Assembly: GCA_040081395.1 (NCBI GenBank)
Contig: JBEBGN010000011.1
Location: 1-48,855, forward strand
Length of the DNA stretch: 48,855 nt
Direction: 5' to 3'
Source: UBA2982 sp040081395
Lineage (GTDB): Bacteria; Gemmatimonadota; Gemmatimonadetes; Longimicrobiales; Gaopeijiaceae
Made by a program: the position numbers and the translations under genes. Below are positions 17,612 through 26,706 of the stretch, one piece after another; position 1 is the stretch's first letter, and every line of letters begins with the position of its first letter. The notes beneath the pieces were generated by a model that worked only from the letters and a program-made list of their open reading frames with translations, was not told where the DNA came from and ran no database searches.

Positions 17612-17629
17612 ACCGGGTCGGACTCGTCG

Positions 17630-17944
17630 CTGATTCTCGGGCGTCGTGACATACGCCCGCCAGAGTCTCGCGAGAATGGGATACACCGGGCTGATGACCG
17701 CATAGAAGACGCGTAGCCACGCGTCCGCGAGCGTACCCCCTTCCGCGGCTGTACGTATGCCGGCCGGAAGTGTTCTCAGCCTTTCCTTGGTGGCGGCGAG
17801 GGCCAGGTGTAGGTCACGCGGTGATAGGTCTCCTCGGTCACTCCCACGGAGGCCATCCCGAGGCAGTGGCCGCGGATCGTCGAGACACTCACGCACGACA
17901 CCCGCCCCGACCATCCCTGAGGCCGGGAAAACGACGACCTTCAC
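17630..17944 (-). pseudogene. Decayed NAD(P)-binding epimerase/dehydratase-family gene
   Basis: From 17944 the minus strand starts like an atypical SDR: KVVVFPASGMVGAGVVRECLDDPR, where families of this type have a GATGMVG nucleotide motif. The next recognisable piece, ASVGVTEETYHRVTY (about 17880-17835), lies in another reading frame, and LHLALAA continues after a further one-base shift. A C-terminal piece, LRVFYAVISPVYPILARLW then AYVTTPENQ (about 17720-17630), follows after a large deletion. So the gene has lost its middle and carries at least two frameshifts. The ~500 bp around it (17612-18112) hold no intact gene. Confidence 0.7.
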
Positions 17945-18112
17945 GGACGTTTGCCACGCTCGACGCGCTGGGCACGGAGCCGGGATGGGAGTGCCGCCGC
18001 GGCGGAAGCGAGCGATGCCCGGACCTGCTCCGAGGGGAACTCCCCTCTCGCGTGGGGCTGCCGGCGAATCCGGACATTGCTTCAGGGCCCGGGCGGTCCG
18101 GAGATTGGAGGC

Positions 18113-20374
18113 ATGAAGCTCAGAGGACCTTCACAGCTTGTCGCCCCCTGGCTCGCTCTGTTAGCGGCCTGCGAGTGGTTCGCCGTCGTGGACCCGGAGG
18201 TACAGCGGGCCGTCGGAGCCATCACGATCTCGGGGGACACGCTCATCGTCCCCGGCGTCGGGCTCGAGCGCGCCGTCGGCATCGAAGTATTGGACGTGGA
18301 TGGTGTCCCCTTCCCGGACGCGGCCATCACCTGGGGTTCCAGGAATCCGAGCCTGGTTCAAGTCGTGGCGCCGGGGGTGGTCCGGAGTCGAGCACTGGGC
18401 GAGACGCTCGTCATTGCCAGCGCGGGAACGGCTTCCGACACGGTTCGGGTGGTAGTGGCGCAGATCCCCGCGTCGATGTCCCTCACCGGGCCGGATACGA
18501 TCTGGAGTGCCCGCGGAAGGGCGTTTTGGATGCTGGCGATGGAGGATTCAGCCGGCGTGGACGTTGCGGCCGCGCCGACCTGGTCGTCATCAAATCCGGC
18601 GGTTGCGAATGCGGAGCACCTCATCGGCGACACTTCTCGGGTGTTCGCCCAGGGCGTCGTGGGAGAGGCGACCCTGACCGCATCGCGAGACGGGCTGTCG
18701 GTGAGCAAGACCATCGTTGTTCGCCAGCGTGCGACGCAGATGCTGGTCTCGTACAGGCGAAATCAGCTGAACGTCGGCGACACCATGTCGATCCAGGCCA
18801 CGGTGTCCGACGCGACGTCGATCTTGATCCCGGATGCACCGGTTCAGTGGACGACGAGTGACTCCACGGTGATACGCGTCTCTAACCTGGGCCTGACGAC
18901 GGCGGTGGGGGGCGGCACGGCAATCATCACGGTCCACAGCCAAGCCCATTCCTTCTCGGTACCCCTTACAGTGCCCCACTTGAGCCCGCCGTTGGGGGTC
19001 CTGCGCGTGGCACCCGCGACCTACCTCTCCGACGGCTTCGGCGAGAAGATCCGGCTCGAGGCGTTCGTCGATGACGGGGTGTCGGCGCCCGTATCCGTTC
19101 CGGCCGGCTGGGTCTCTCGGAACACCTCCGTGGCCACGGTGGACGCATACTACGCGACCACGAAAGGAAACGGCACAACCTGGCTCGTCGCGCAGTTCGA
19201 TGGCCGGGCGGACTCCGTGGCGCTTCAGGTGCGCCGGGTTCCCGTCATGATCGACTTCCAGGGGCCACGTACCTTCGCTGTCACTTTTTCGGACGGCCCC
19301 TCGCTCTACCCACTGACACGCGACCGCTTCGGCGGCATCTACCAAGACGCCGCTACCACCACCTGGACGATCCGCGACCCCAGCGTTGCGAAGGTGATCT
19401 CCACCGGCGTGGGCGCGGTGGCGAAGGGCTCGACGTGGGTTGTCGTGGACCTGGAAGGGCTGAGGGACTCCGTGCACGTGACCGTCGTCCCTCAATGGGG
19501 CGGAAACTACACGATCGCCCAGGTCTCGGACCTGGAGTACTTCGCCGAACTCGGCATCGAGGACGTGAGGGGCGTCCTTCGAGTCGAAAACACGACCCTC
19601 ACAAACCTCGACGGACTCGAAACGCTACGCACCGCGCTTGGGCCAGTTTTGATCCGATCGAACCCGTCGTTGACCAGCATGGCAGGGCTGCGCAGCCTCG
19701 AGCAAACGGGCGCCGTCGAGATCATCAGCAACCCAAACCTGACGGTCGCACTGCCCGCGCTTCGTGTCGCCGGAGATATCCAGGTTCTGGGCAACAGGTC
19801 GCACACTCCCGATGCGTTCACCTCTCTGGAGCGTGTGGAGCAGCGCCTCGACATCGAGATGGCCGGCGTCGGCCTGTCGTTTCCGGCGTTGGAAGAGACG
19901 GGGTCGTTCATGATCGTCAATCGCTCCCCGGCGTCGGTTGCGCTGCCGGAGCTAGTCTACGTGGCGAACGACCTCACGGTCCTGAACCTTGTCGGGCCGG
20001 TCGCGCTTTCGGCGCCTCGGCTCTGGCGAGTGCGCAGCCTCACGATCCAGGGGAACCGTGCGCAGCTCGCCTTCGACCTCGGATCTCTCACGACACTGGG
20101 GCGGGACCTCACGGTCACGAACAACCTCGCCCTGGCGAACCTGGCGGATTTTGGCAGCATCACGTCGGGGATTCGGCGCATCCGCATTGACGGCAACGCG
20201 ATCCTCGACGACGTCGATGCGTTGCGCCGGGTGGGGGACGCGCTCGGGTCCGACCCGGTCATCTTCGAGGCGTGCAGCATCGACGACAATCCGAGGTTGG
20301 GCCAGGAGGGTGGGCGCTTGCTGAACCACCTCGACGCCAAGTTCCCCGGAGTCGGCATTCCGATCTGCGACTGA
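18113..20374 (+). CDS. Large lipoprotein with Ig-like domains and leucine-rich L-domain-like C-terminus
   Basis: 753 residues from ATG 18113 (TGGAGG just upstream; the open frame extends further back but lacks a signal). Lipobox LLAAC with lipidated Cys20. Residues about 35-420 contain repeated BIG2-type Ig-like folds (units such as ITWGSRNPSLVQVVAPG, TWSSSNPAVANAE, VQWTTSDSTVIRVS and SRNTSVATVDA). Residues about 475-745 are a series of short repeats (LTNLDGLETLRTALG, IRSNPSLTSMAGLRSLE, IISNPNLT) like the receptor-L/LRR solenoid found in eukaryotic receptors and some bacterial surface proteins. Likely an exposed adhesion or binding protein. It stands alone; partner unknown. Confidence 0.8.
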   Translation: MKLRGPSQLVAPWLALLAACEWFAVVDPEVQRAVGAITISGDTLIVPGVGLERAVGIEVLDVDGVPFPDAAITWGSRNPSLVQVVAPGVVRSRALGETLVIASAGTASDTVRVVVAQIPASMSLTGPDTIWSARGRAFWMLAMEDSAGVDVAAAPTWSSSNPAVANAEHLIGDTSRVFAQGVVGEATLTASRDGLSVSKTIVVRQRATQMLVSYRRNQLNVGDTMSIQATVSDATSILIPDAPVQWTTSDSTVIRVSNLGLTTAVGGGTAIITVHSQAHSFSVPLTVPHLSPPLGVLRVAPATYLSDGFGEKIRLEAFVDDGVSAPVSVPAGWVSRNTSVATVDAYYATTKGNGTTWLVAQFDGRADSVALQVRRVPVMIDFQGPRTFAVTFSDGPSLYPLTRDRFGGIYQDAATTTWTIRDPSVAKVISTGVGAVAKGSTWVVVDLEGLRDSVHVTVVPQWGGNYTIAQVSDLEYFAELGIEDVRGVLRVENTTLTNLDGLETLRTALGPVLIRSNPSLTSMAGLRSLEQTGAVEIISNPNLTVALPALRVAGDIQVLGNRSHTPDAFTSLERVEQRLDIEMAGVGLSFPALEETGSFMIVNRSPASVALPELVYVANDLTVLNLVGPVALSAPRLWRVRSLTIQGNRAQLAFDLGSLTTLGRDLTVTNNLALANLADFGSITSGIRRIRIDGNAILDDVDALRRVGDALGSDPVIFEACSIDDNPRLGQEGGRLLNHLDAKFPGVGIPICD

Positions 20375-20441
20375 GTCCAAGCGCGGCGGTCCTCGGGACA
20401 CCCTCGCGCCTCCCCCTCCCCCGCCCTACTTTCGCGGCCGC

Positions 20442-23400
20442 ATGGACATCTCCCGCCGAGACCTCCTCAAGGGCACCGCGCTGGCCGCGGGCGGCACGCT
20501 CGCCAACGCGCTCGGCTTCGACCTTACGCCGGCGTACGCGCAGTCGCGCGAGCTGAAGATCTCGGGCGCGCGCGAGTACAAGACGGTCTGCCCTTATTGT
20601 GCGGTCGGCTGTGGCACGATCGCCTACGTGCACGGCTCGGGCGGGCTGAACACCACGCGCTCGGTCATCCACGTCGAAGGGGATCCGGACTCGCCCATCA
20701 ACGGCGGCACGCTGTGCCCGAAGGGCGCGGCGCAGATGCAGCTCGCCATGAGCCCGCGTCTCGAGCACACGCCCAAGTACCGCGCGGCCGGGTCCAGCGA
20801 GTGGCAGGACGTGGACTGGGATTGGGCGATGTCCTGGTTCGCCCGCAAGTACAAGGACGCGCGCGACGCGACCTTCGTCGAGCGCGACGCGCAGGGCCGC
20901 ATGGTGAACCGCTGCGAGGGGATCGGCTGGGTGGGGAGCGCGACCGTCACGAACGAGGACGCGTACCTGATCACGAAGACGCAGCGCGCGCTGGGCATCG
21001 TGTACATGGACCATCAGGCGCGCATATGACACAGCCCCACGGTGGCCAGTCTGGCCGCGAGCTTCGGTCGGGGCGCCATGACCAACCACTGGAAGGACAT
21101 CAAGAACGCGGATGTCGTTCTGGTGATGGGCGCGAACCCCGCGGAGAACCATCCCTGCGGCTTCAAGTGGGCGCTCGAAGCGCGGGATAACCGCGGGGCG
21201 CGTATCGTCACGGTCGACCCGCGCTACACGCGCACATCGGCCGTGGCGGACAAGCATCTCCAGATCCGCCCCGGCTCGGACATCGCCGTGCTCGGCGGAT
21301 GGATCCACAAGATCCTCGAGGAGGGCCTGTACCACGACGACTACGTGCGCGCGCACACGAACGCGTCGTTCGTCGTCTCGGAGGACTTCTCGTTCGAGGA
21401 CGGGCTCTTCGCCGGGTTCGACGAGGCGACCAGCACGTACGACCGCACGCAGTGGCGCTATGAGATGGGCGCGGACGGGTTCGTGCGGCGCGACCCCACC
21501 CTCCAGCACCCGCGCTGCGTGCTCCAACTGCTGCGCGCGCACTACAACCGATACACACCGGAGATGGTCGCCTCGATCGCGGGGTGCTCGGCCGCGGACT
21601 TCAACGCGATGTCCGAGATCGTCTGCTCGACGGGCACCGCCGACCGCGCGGGCACGATCATGTACGCGGTCGGCTGGACCATGCACACGGTCGGCAGCCA
21701 GATCATCCGCGCCGCGGCCATCATGCAGCTCCTGCTCGGCAACATCGGCCGACCGGGGGGCGGCATCAACGCCCTGCGCGGGCACGCGAACGTGCAGGGC
21801 GCGACCGACCACGCGATCGTCGCGGAGACACTGCCGGGTTACCTGCGCATGCCGCGGCCGCCGCAGACCTCGTTGGCCACGCACCTCCGCGACCACACGC
21901 CGCGGGCCATCGTGCCGAACGCGGTGAACTACCTGTCGAACTATCCGCGCTTCTACACATCACTCATGAAGGCGTGGTTCGGCGACGCGGCGACCCGCGC
22001 GAACGACTTCGCGTACCACTATCTCGGGAAGCCCGCGGACGACGCGACCTGGCTGTCCATGTGGGACCAGGCGTATCAGGGCCGCATGCGCGGGCTGATC
22101 GCGCTCGGCTTCAATCCGATCCTGGCCGGCCCCGACGTGTCGCGGCTCGTCACCGCGATGTCGAACCTCGAGTGGAAGGTTGTGATCGATCCGTTCCTGC
22201 TCGACTCGGCCGAGTTCTGGGCCGCGCCCGGCGTCGACGCTTCTCAGGTGCAAACGGAAGTGCTCTACCTGCCCGCCGCGCACTGGATCGAGCGCGGCGG
22301 CTCGTTCACCAATTCCGGTCGCTGGGCGCAGTGGAAGGAGCAGGCCGTCGACATCCCCGAGGGGGTGCGATCGGACACGTGGATCCTCTCCGACCTCTTC
22401 TGGCGGGTGAAGGAGCTGTACGCGGAGGAAGGCGGTGCCTGGCACGAGCCCATCAACGCGCTACGCTGGGACTATGCGAACCCGCGCGAACCCACGCTCG
22501 AGGAGCTGGCGCGCGAGATCAACGGCTATGACCTGTCGACCGGGCGGCTGCTCAACTCGTTCGCCGAGCTGCGCGACGACGGCACCACCAGCGCGGGCAA
22601 CTGGATCTATACCGGCTGCTGGACCGAGCAGGGCAACATGATGGCCCGGCGCGGCACCGAGGATCCGACGGGCCTCGGCTTCCACCACGGGTGGGGCTTC
22701 ACGTGGCCGGCGAACCGGCGCGTGCTCTACAACCGCGCCTCGGCGGACGAGAACGGCGAGCCATGGGATGCCTCACGCGCGGGCATCCGCTGGACGGGAT
22801 CACGCTGGACCGGCGACGTGCCCGACTTCGGTGCGACCACACCGCCCGACGGCGCCGGCGCGTTCATCATGACCGAGGAAGGCGTCGCGCGACTGTTCAG
22901 CCCCGGGCAGCTGGTCGACGGGCCGTTCGCGGAGCACTACGAGCCCGCCGAGAGCCCGACGCCCAACCTGCTCCACGAGGGCGTGTCGGTGAACCCGACC
23001 GTGCGCTGGTACGACGGCGTGCGCGAGTCGCTCGCGCAGAACACGGACGACTTCCCCTACGCCGCCACCGTGTACCGCGTCGTCGAGCGGGAGCACTTCG
23101 TCACGTCGCACGTGCCGCTGCTCGTCGAGGCGATGCCCGATTTCTTCGTCGAAGTACCGCATGGCCTCGCGCTCGAGAAGGGCATCGTGAACGGTGAGCG
23201 CGTGCGCGTGTGGTCGGCGCGCGGCGAGGTCGAGGGGGTCGCCATCGTGACCAAGCGCATCAAGCCGCTTCTCGTGAACGGCCAGACGCTCTGGACCATC
23301 GGCATTCCCGTGCACTGGGGCTTCAAGGGCATCACCACGGGCTCGATGGCGAACTCGCTCACGCCGTTCATCGGCGATGCGAACACGCGCTGCCCGGAGT

Positions 23401-23444
23401 TCAAGGCGTTCCTGGTGAACATGGAGCGGGCCCCGCGTTCCTGA
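20442..23444 (+). CDS. fdnG: Selenocysteine formate dehydrogenase alpha subunit (FDH-N/O type)
   Basis: 1000 residues if TGA 21027-21029 is read as Sec196; FdnG of E. coli is of similar size (about 1015). Twin-arginine signal SRRDLLKG at the start. [4Fe-4S] ligands C50, C53, C57, C92. At the break the frame reads HQARI-U-HSPTVASL, matching the conserved Sec-His active site of formate dehydrogenases, and both halves (20442-21026 and 21030-23444) stay in one frame. The rest is the Mo/W-bis-MGD fold (FGRGAMTNHWKDIKNADV). It oxidises formate to CO2 in the periplasm. Its beta and gamma partners lie 2.4 kb downstream rather than next to it. Codon use leans strongly to GCG/CGC. A gene finder unaware of Sec would split it in two. 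Confidence 0.95.
21027..21058 (+). promoter_or_regulatory. Bacterial SECIS element for selenocysteine insertion
   Basis: The UGA codon (21027-21029) is followed 12 nt later by a hairpin: stem GUGGCC (21042-21047) with GGCCGC (21053-21058), including one U-G pair, and loop AGUCU (21048-21052). Counting U of UGA as 1, U17, G23 and U24 are present, the positions known to contact SelB in E. coli fdhF/fdnG. It implies a SelB/SelC/SelA/SelD system elsewhere in the genome. Confidence 0.9.
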
Positions 23445-23554
23445 CCCGCCTTGCGCGCCCCTTCGGTGCGCAACTATCCATTGGCACCCTGCCTCGTAGT
23501 GCCCAGCGGTACCCGCAGCCCCCCGCCGTTGGTCTATCCACGCGAGTGATCAGG

Positions 23555-24109
23555 ATGATTGCGCCCCGTCGTGACGTCGCCCTCTCATGTGCCCCGAGAG
23601 CCCGGCGCTCGCGCTCGTCCTGTCGATTCACCCTGGCGGCCGCGCTCGCCTGGTCCACAGCCCTCGCGGCCCCCGTCGCGGGACAGGGCATCCTCGGCCC
23701 GAGCCTCGTGATCGACAACTGGAGGCCGCCGTACACCAACGCCACCACGGATCTCGGGTCGGCCCTCGGGCTCGGCGTGGTCATGTTCGGGTTGAGCGAA
23801 GGAGGGTTCGGCCTCCACGCTGCCTCCGCCCTCTACTTCCACTCGATGGGCGACGTGGACCCGGGAGACTACTTCGAGTTGTCTCTCGCTGCTGTCTATA
23901 GTCCGCTGGGCGCCTACGCGACCCTGTATCCGTCCGCCGGGGTCGGCTTCGGGTGCGTCTTTCAGGGCGCCGTTCGTTGCTCGCAGGCTCTGGTGGGCCA
24001 GTTGACCTACCGCAACCGCTTCTCGCTGCAAGCCCAATACTGGTGGAGCGAGGCCGCCCCGCGCACCACCATCGCATTTGTCATGGGGTTCCTCAGTGAC
24101 GACTACTAA
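23555..24109 (+). CDS. Secreted beta-barrel-like protein of unknown function
   Basis: 184 residues from ATG 23555 (GTG 23546 is an alternative; the frame is open far upstream inside fdnG but without a signal). The signal region is arginine-rich and then hydrophobic, ending near PVAGQG (about residue 44). The mature part alternates short hydrophobic strands with glycines (LGLGVVMFGLSEGG, YFELSLAAVYSPLG), as in small outer-membrane barrels. The next gene starts 10 bp downstream and has the same style; they look like a pair. No family recognised. Confidence 0.6.
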   Translation: MIAPRRDVALSCAPRARRSRSSCRFTLAAALAWSTALAAPVAGQGILGPSLVIDNWRPPYTNATTDLGSALGLGVVMFGLSEGGFGLHAASALYFHSMGDVDPGDYFELSLAAVYSPLGAYATLYPSAGVGFGCVFQGAVRCSQALVGQLTYRNRFSLQAQYWWSEAAPRTTIAFVMGFLSDDY

Positions 24110-24119
24110 GAGGGCAATC

Positions 24120-24692
24120 ATGCATCGCGCATCACACAAGTCGTCGATTCGGCTCCAACCTTTGGTCGCACTCTTGGCCGTGGGGCTCAGCCTCACCGCA
24201 TCGGCTCGTCCGGCCGCGGCCCAGGGGTACACGGGCCTCCAGATCATCGGCGATCATTATTTCGATGCTCCACAGAGCGGCACGAACCTCGGGGGCGGAG
24301 TCCGCGCCGGGAGTAACGGCTTCGGTGACAACACGCACTGGTCGTTTGCCTTCAGCGCGAACTTCCTCGCACAGGAGATCAACGCTCCCGCCGGCCCTAC
24401 CCGTTCTTCCTACTTCGACATGACCGCGAGTATCCAATGGAGTCCGGTCGAGCAGGCGGAAGGGTGGTGGCCGTACGTCGGTGTGGGGTATGGCTGGATG
24501 ATGACGACCAGAGAAGGTGGCCAGGTCGGTCCGTTGGGCGGGACATCGGTCCCATTGTCTGTGGGCGCTCGCCTTCCCTCCTCGCTGTTCGTCGAGCTCC
24601 AGTACTGGGGTAAGATGCCCGAGCAGAGCGTGCTGGGTGAGAGGAAAAGCACGCGCGTCGCCCTCGCCCTGGGATTCACTCTGCTCGACTGA
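24120..24692 (+). CDS. Secreted outer-membrane beta-barrel-like protein
   Basis: 190 residues from ATG 24120, preceded by AGAGGG. A signal peptide ends near RPAAAQG (about residue 35). The body (DHYFDAPQSGTNLGGGV, WWPYVGVGYGWMMTT, LFVELQYWGKM, ending ALGFTLLD) has alternating strands and glycine turns typical of an 8-stranded OmpA/OmpW-like barrel with opacity-protein features. It is 10 bp behind the preceding gene and probably co-transcribed with it. Both sit inside the split formate dehydrogenase locus with no clear link to formate metabolism. Confidence 0.65.
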   Translation: MHRASHKSSIRLQPLVALLAVGLSLTASARPAAAQGYTGLQIIGDHYFDAPQSGTNLGGGVRAGSNGFGDNTHWSFAFSANFLAQEINAPAGPTRSSYFDMTASIQWSPVEQAEGWWPYVGVGYGWMMTTREGGQVGPLGGTSVPLSVGARLPSSLFVELQYWGKMPEQSVLGERKSTRVALALGFTLLD

Positions 24693-24749
24693 TCGAGGGA
24701 GTCCACGGGACGGGGGGGCGCCCGGTGGCCAGTGCGCGGCGAGGTCGAA

Positions 24750-24766
24750 GGCGTCAGCAAGACGCC
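24750..24766. terminator. Weak hairpin, possible terminator
   Basis: GGCGTC (24750-24755), AGCAA loop, GACGCC (24761-24766). Only 6 bp and no T-run, so weak. It lies 58 bp after the barrel-protein gene. Confidence 0.3.
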
Positions 24767-24774
24767 GTCAGCCA

Positions 24775-24987
24775 CTAGCCCCAATCCAGGTGACCGCGCA
24801 GCGCAGCTTCGACCGCCGACCAGCGGGGGGCGTCGAGTGACCCGATCCGTTCGGCGTGGCGAGCCTCGATGGTGACGATCTTGGTCAACCGGACCACCGA
24901 GGGAACCGGCAACCCCAGTCCACGATGACCCTCGACCGGCGGCACGAGTGACGCGTGGAAATCAGAAGGCCGATTTCGCCATGCCAC
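24775..24987 (-). pseudogene. MazF/PemK-like toxin remnant (C-terminal fragment)
   Basis: The minus strand encodes LPVPSVVRLTKIVTIEA, then HAERIGSLDAPRWSAVEAAL, ending before a stop at 24775. This resembles the last third of MazF/PemK ribonucleases (a conserved S-V-V-stretch, then IGxL and a final helix). The first two thirds, with the RGDIW-type start and the R-P-V-L-V core, are absent: upstream codons do not resemble the family. The only possible start is GTG 24987. It could instead be an unrelated small ORF. Confidence 0.4.
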
Positions 24988-25064
24988 CGGCCCACCGCTC
25001 CATCCAGTATTCCTGGGGTGGCCGAGGTCTAGGTAGTCCGCGGGGGCCCGGGAGTGGTTGCCGT

Positions 25065-25086
25065 CGTATAAAGGTACTACTATACG
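25065..25086. promoter_or_regulatory. Palindromic operator and possible -10 of the first toxin-antitoxin operon
   Basis: CGTATA (25065-25070) and TATACG (25081-25086) are inverted repeats flanking AAGGTACTAC, which contains GTAC at its centre. TACTAT (25078-25083) looks like a -10 box and ends 6 nt before ATG 25090. No Shine-Dalgarno sequence fits between. This is the expected place for binding by the ribbon-helix-helix antitoxin. Confidence 0.55.
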
Positions 25087-25089
25087 TCC

Positions 25090-25365
25090 ATGGCCAAAGA
25101 AAAGGTGACACTCACGCTCGACTCCATGCGGCTGCGGGAGCTACGAGATCTCGTCGGCTCGCGAAGCCTCTCGGCGGCGGTCGATGACGCGGTCGCCGCT
25201 CACGTGGCGCGGCTTCGGCATCTGTCGGCCGTAGACGACTGGCTGGCGGAGCTAGAGCGCACGCACGGCCCGATCCCGCCCGAAACGCTGGAGTGGGCCG
25301 CGCAGATCGTGGAGCGCTGGGAAACGAGTACGACCCCTCCTTCGCGAACAGCTCGAGCCGGGTGA
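25090..25365 (+). CDS. Ribbon-helix-helix antitoxin (VapB/CopG-like)
   Basis: 91 residues. The N-terminus (KEKVTLTLDSMRLRELRDLVGSRSLSAAVDDAV) has one short strand followed by two helices, the ribbon-helix-helix DNA-binding fold; the C-terminal part (WLAELERTHGPIPPETLEWA) would wrap the toxin. Its stop overlaps the toxin ATG by one base (TGATG), the standard antitoxin-first order. A palindrome lies directly before the start, so autoregulation is likely. The ATG has no Shine-Dalgarno site, suggesting a leaderless message. Confidence 0.75.
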   Translation: MAKEKVTLTLDSMRLRELRDLVGSRSLSAAVDDAVAAHVARLRHLSAVDDWLAELERTHGPIPPETLEWAAQIVERWETSTTPPSRTARAG

Positions 25366-25769
25366 TGCTGCTGCTCGACAGCGAAGCGATCTCCGCGGTG
25401 GCGCACGGTCCGCCAGCTCGGCGCGATCGCGTGCGCGCCCTGATCGCCACCGTGCGCGGTCGCGACCGGCCGGTCGCCACGGTTGCGGCGGTGCTCGCGG
25501 AAGTGGTTCGGGGGCGCGCGGCCGACGCAGGCGTCTTTGCCGGCCTGAGGCGTGAGCGCGTTCAGGTATATCCGGTGGATACACGCGCGGGAGTGCGCGC
25601 CGGGCAGCTCCTTGGCCAAATCGGCGCCGGCCCGGAGCTCGCTGTGGACGCCTTCGTCGTCGCAGTGGCGGACCTCGAGGGCGGCGCGATCATCGCGAGC
25701 GTAGACGTGGCCGATCTCGAACGCTTGGCGGCGCACGCCGCCGGAGTGACCGTCGCCGACATCGCCTGA
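25365..25769 (+). CDS. PIN-domain toxin (VapC-like ribonuclease)
   Basis: 134 residues from ATG 25365 (GTG 25362 also possible). PIN-fold markers: an Asp near the N-terminus (LLLDSEAIS, Asp5), an acidic residue in AAVLAEVVRG, Asp in VDAFVVAVADLEGG, and a final Asp in SVDVADLERLA. These acidic residues bind Mg in PIN nucleases, which cleave tRNA or rRNA when free of the antitoxin. Overlaps the antitoxin gene by one base. The pair lies between the formate dehydrogenase alpha and beta genes. Confidence 0.75.
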   Translation: MLLLDSEAISAVAHGPPARRDRVRALIATVRGRDRPVATVAAVLAEVVRGRAADAGVFAGLRRERVQVYPVDTRAGVRAGQLLGQIGAGPELAVDAFVVAVADLEGGAIIASVDVADLERLAAHAAGVTVADIA

Positions 25770-25836
25770 GCTACCGACGCCCGCGTGACCCGTCGTGGCC
25801 CCTTGCCATCCTCGGCACGGGGAGGTCCTATCACTC

Positions 25837-26706
25837 ATGCCCCAGCTCCCCGCCAACGGCCTCGCGATCCGTAGGATGTCAGCGTCATCGACGCCGGCAG
25901 CGGGCATCCGCACCGAAGGCCCCGAGTACGCGAAGCTCGTCGACATCTCGCGTTGCATCGGCTGCAAGGGATGCGAGGTCGCGTGCAAGGAGTGGAACGA
26001 GCTCGGCATCGAGCCGACCGAGAACTTCGGCAGCTTCCAGAGCCACCGCGACCTGTCGCCCGACACGTGGCTGCTCATGCGGTTCACCGAGGTCGAAGTG
26101 GGGGGCGACGTCGCGTGGTTCATCAAGAAGGATGCGTGCCTGCACTGCGCCGAGCCCGGCTGCCTGCTCGCCTGCCCCGCCCCGGGTGCGATCGTGCAGT
26201 ACGAGAACGGTATCGTGGACTTCAACCAGGCGAACTGCATCGGCTGTCAGCTGTGCGTGTCCGGATGCCCGTTCGACATCCCGCGCTTCAACGTCGAGAC
26301 CCGCAAGGTCTACAAGTGCAACATGTGCATCGACCGGGTCGAGGCCGGGCTCGAGCCCGCGTGCGCGAAGACCTGTCCGACGAACGCGATCTCGTGGGGC
26401 ACCAAGGAGGACATGGTCCGCCTGGGTGAGCAGCAGGTCGAGCGGCTGCGCGCGCGCGGGCTCGCGAACGCGGTGCTCTACGATCCGCCGGGCGTGGGCG
26501 GCACGCACATGATGTACGTCGTGCCCCACGGCGATCAGCTGGATCAGTACGACCTGCCGGCTGACCCGACCGCAGGCGCCGGCGCGCTCGCGATGCTCGG
26601 CACGGTGCGGAAGCTCGGCGCTTCGGCGCTGGGGCTCGGGCTGCTGGCAGCGGGCCTGCACTACCTGGGGTTCGGGCCGCAGGCACCGGAGGAGGACGCG
26701 AAGTGA
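25837..26706 (+). CDS. fdnH: Formate dehydrogenase beta subunit, four [4Fe-4S] ferredoxin
   Basis: 289 residues from ATG 25837 (GGGGAGG at 25819-25825; an earlier in-frame ATG at 25795 lacks a site). Four cysteine sets: CIGCKGCEVAC (C40, C43, C46, C50), CLHCAEPGCLLAC, CIGCQLCVSGC, and YKCNMC...CAKTC. The C-terminus has one membrane helix (about 258-280, ASALGLGLLAAGLHYLGFG), as in FdnH/FdoH, which anchors the subunit and passes electrons from the periplasmic alpha to cytochrome b. It overlaps the gamma gene by 4 bp. Separated from its alpha gene by about 2.4 kb. Confidence 0.94.
   Translation: MPQLPANGLAIRRMSASSTPAAGIRTEGPEYAKLVDISRCIGCKGCEVACKEWNELGIEPTENFGSFQSHRDLSPDTWLLMRFTEVEVGGDVAWFIKKDACLHCAEPGCLLACPAPGAIVQYENGIVDFNQANCIGCQLCVSGCPFDIPRFNVETRKVYKCNMCIDRVEAGLEPACAKTCPTNAISWGTKEDMVRLGEQQVERLRARGLANAVLYDPPGVGGTHMMYVVPHGDQLDQYDLPADPTAGAGALAMLGTVRKLGASALGLGLLAAGLHYLGFGPQAPEEDAK

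Noticed and set aside
21027..21029. TGA as a true stop splitting the formate dehydrogenase gene
   Set aside because: The frame continues in register, the flanking residues match the Sec-His active site, and a matching SECIS hairpin follows at the right distance.
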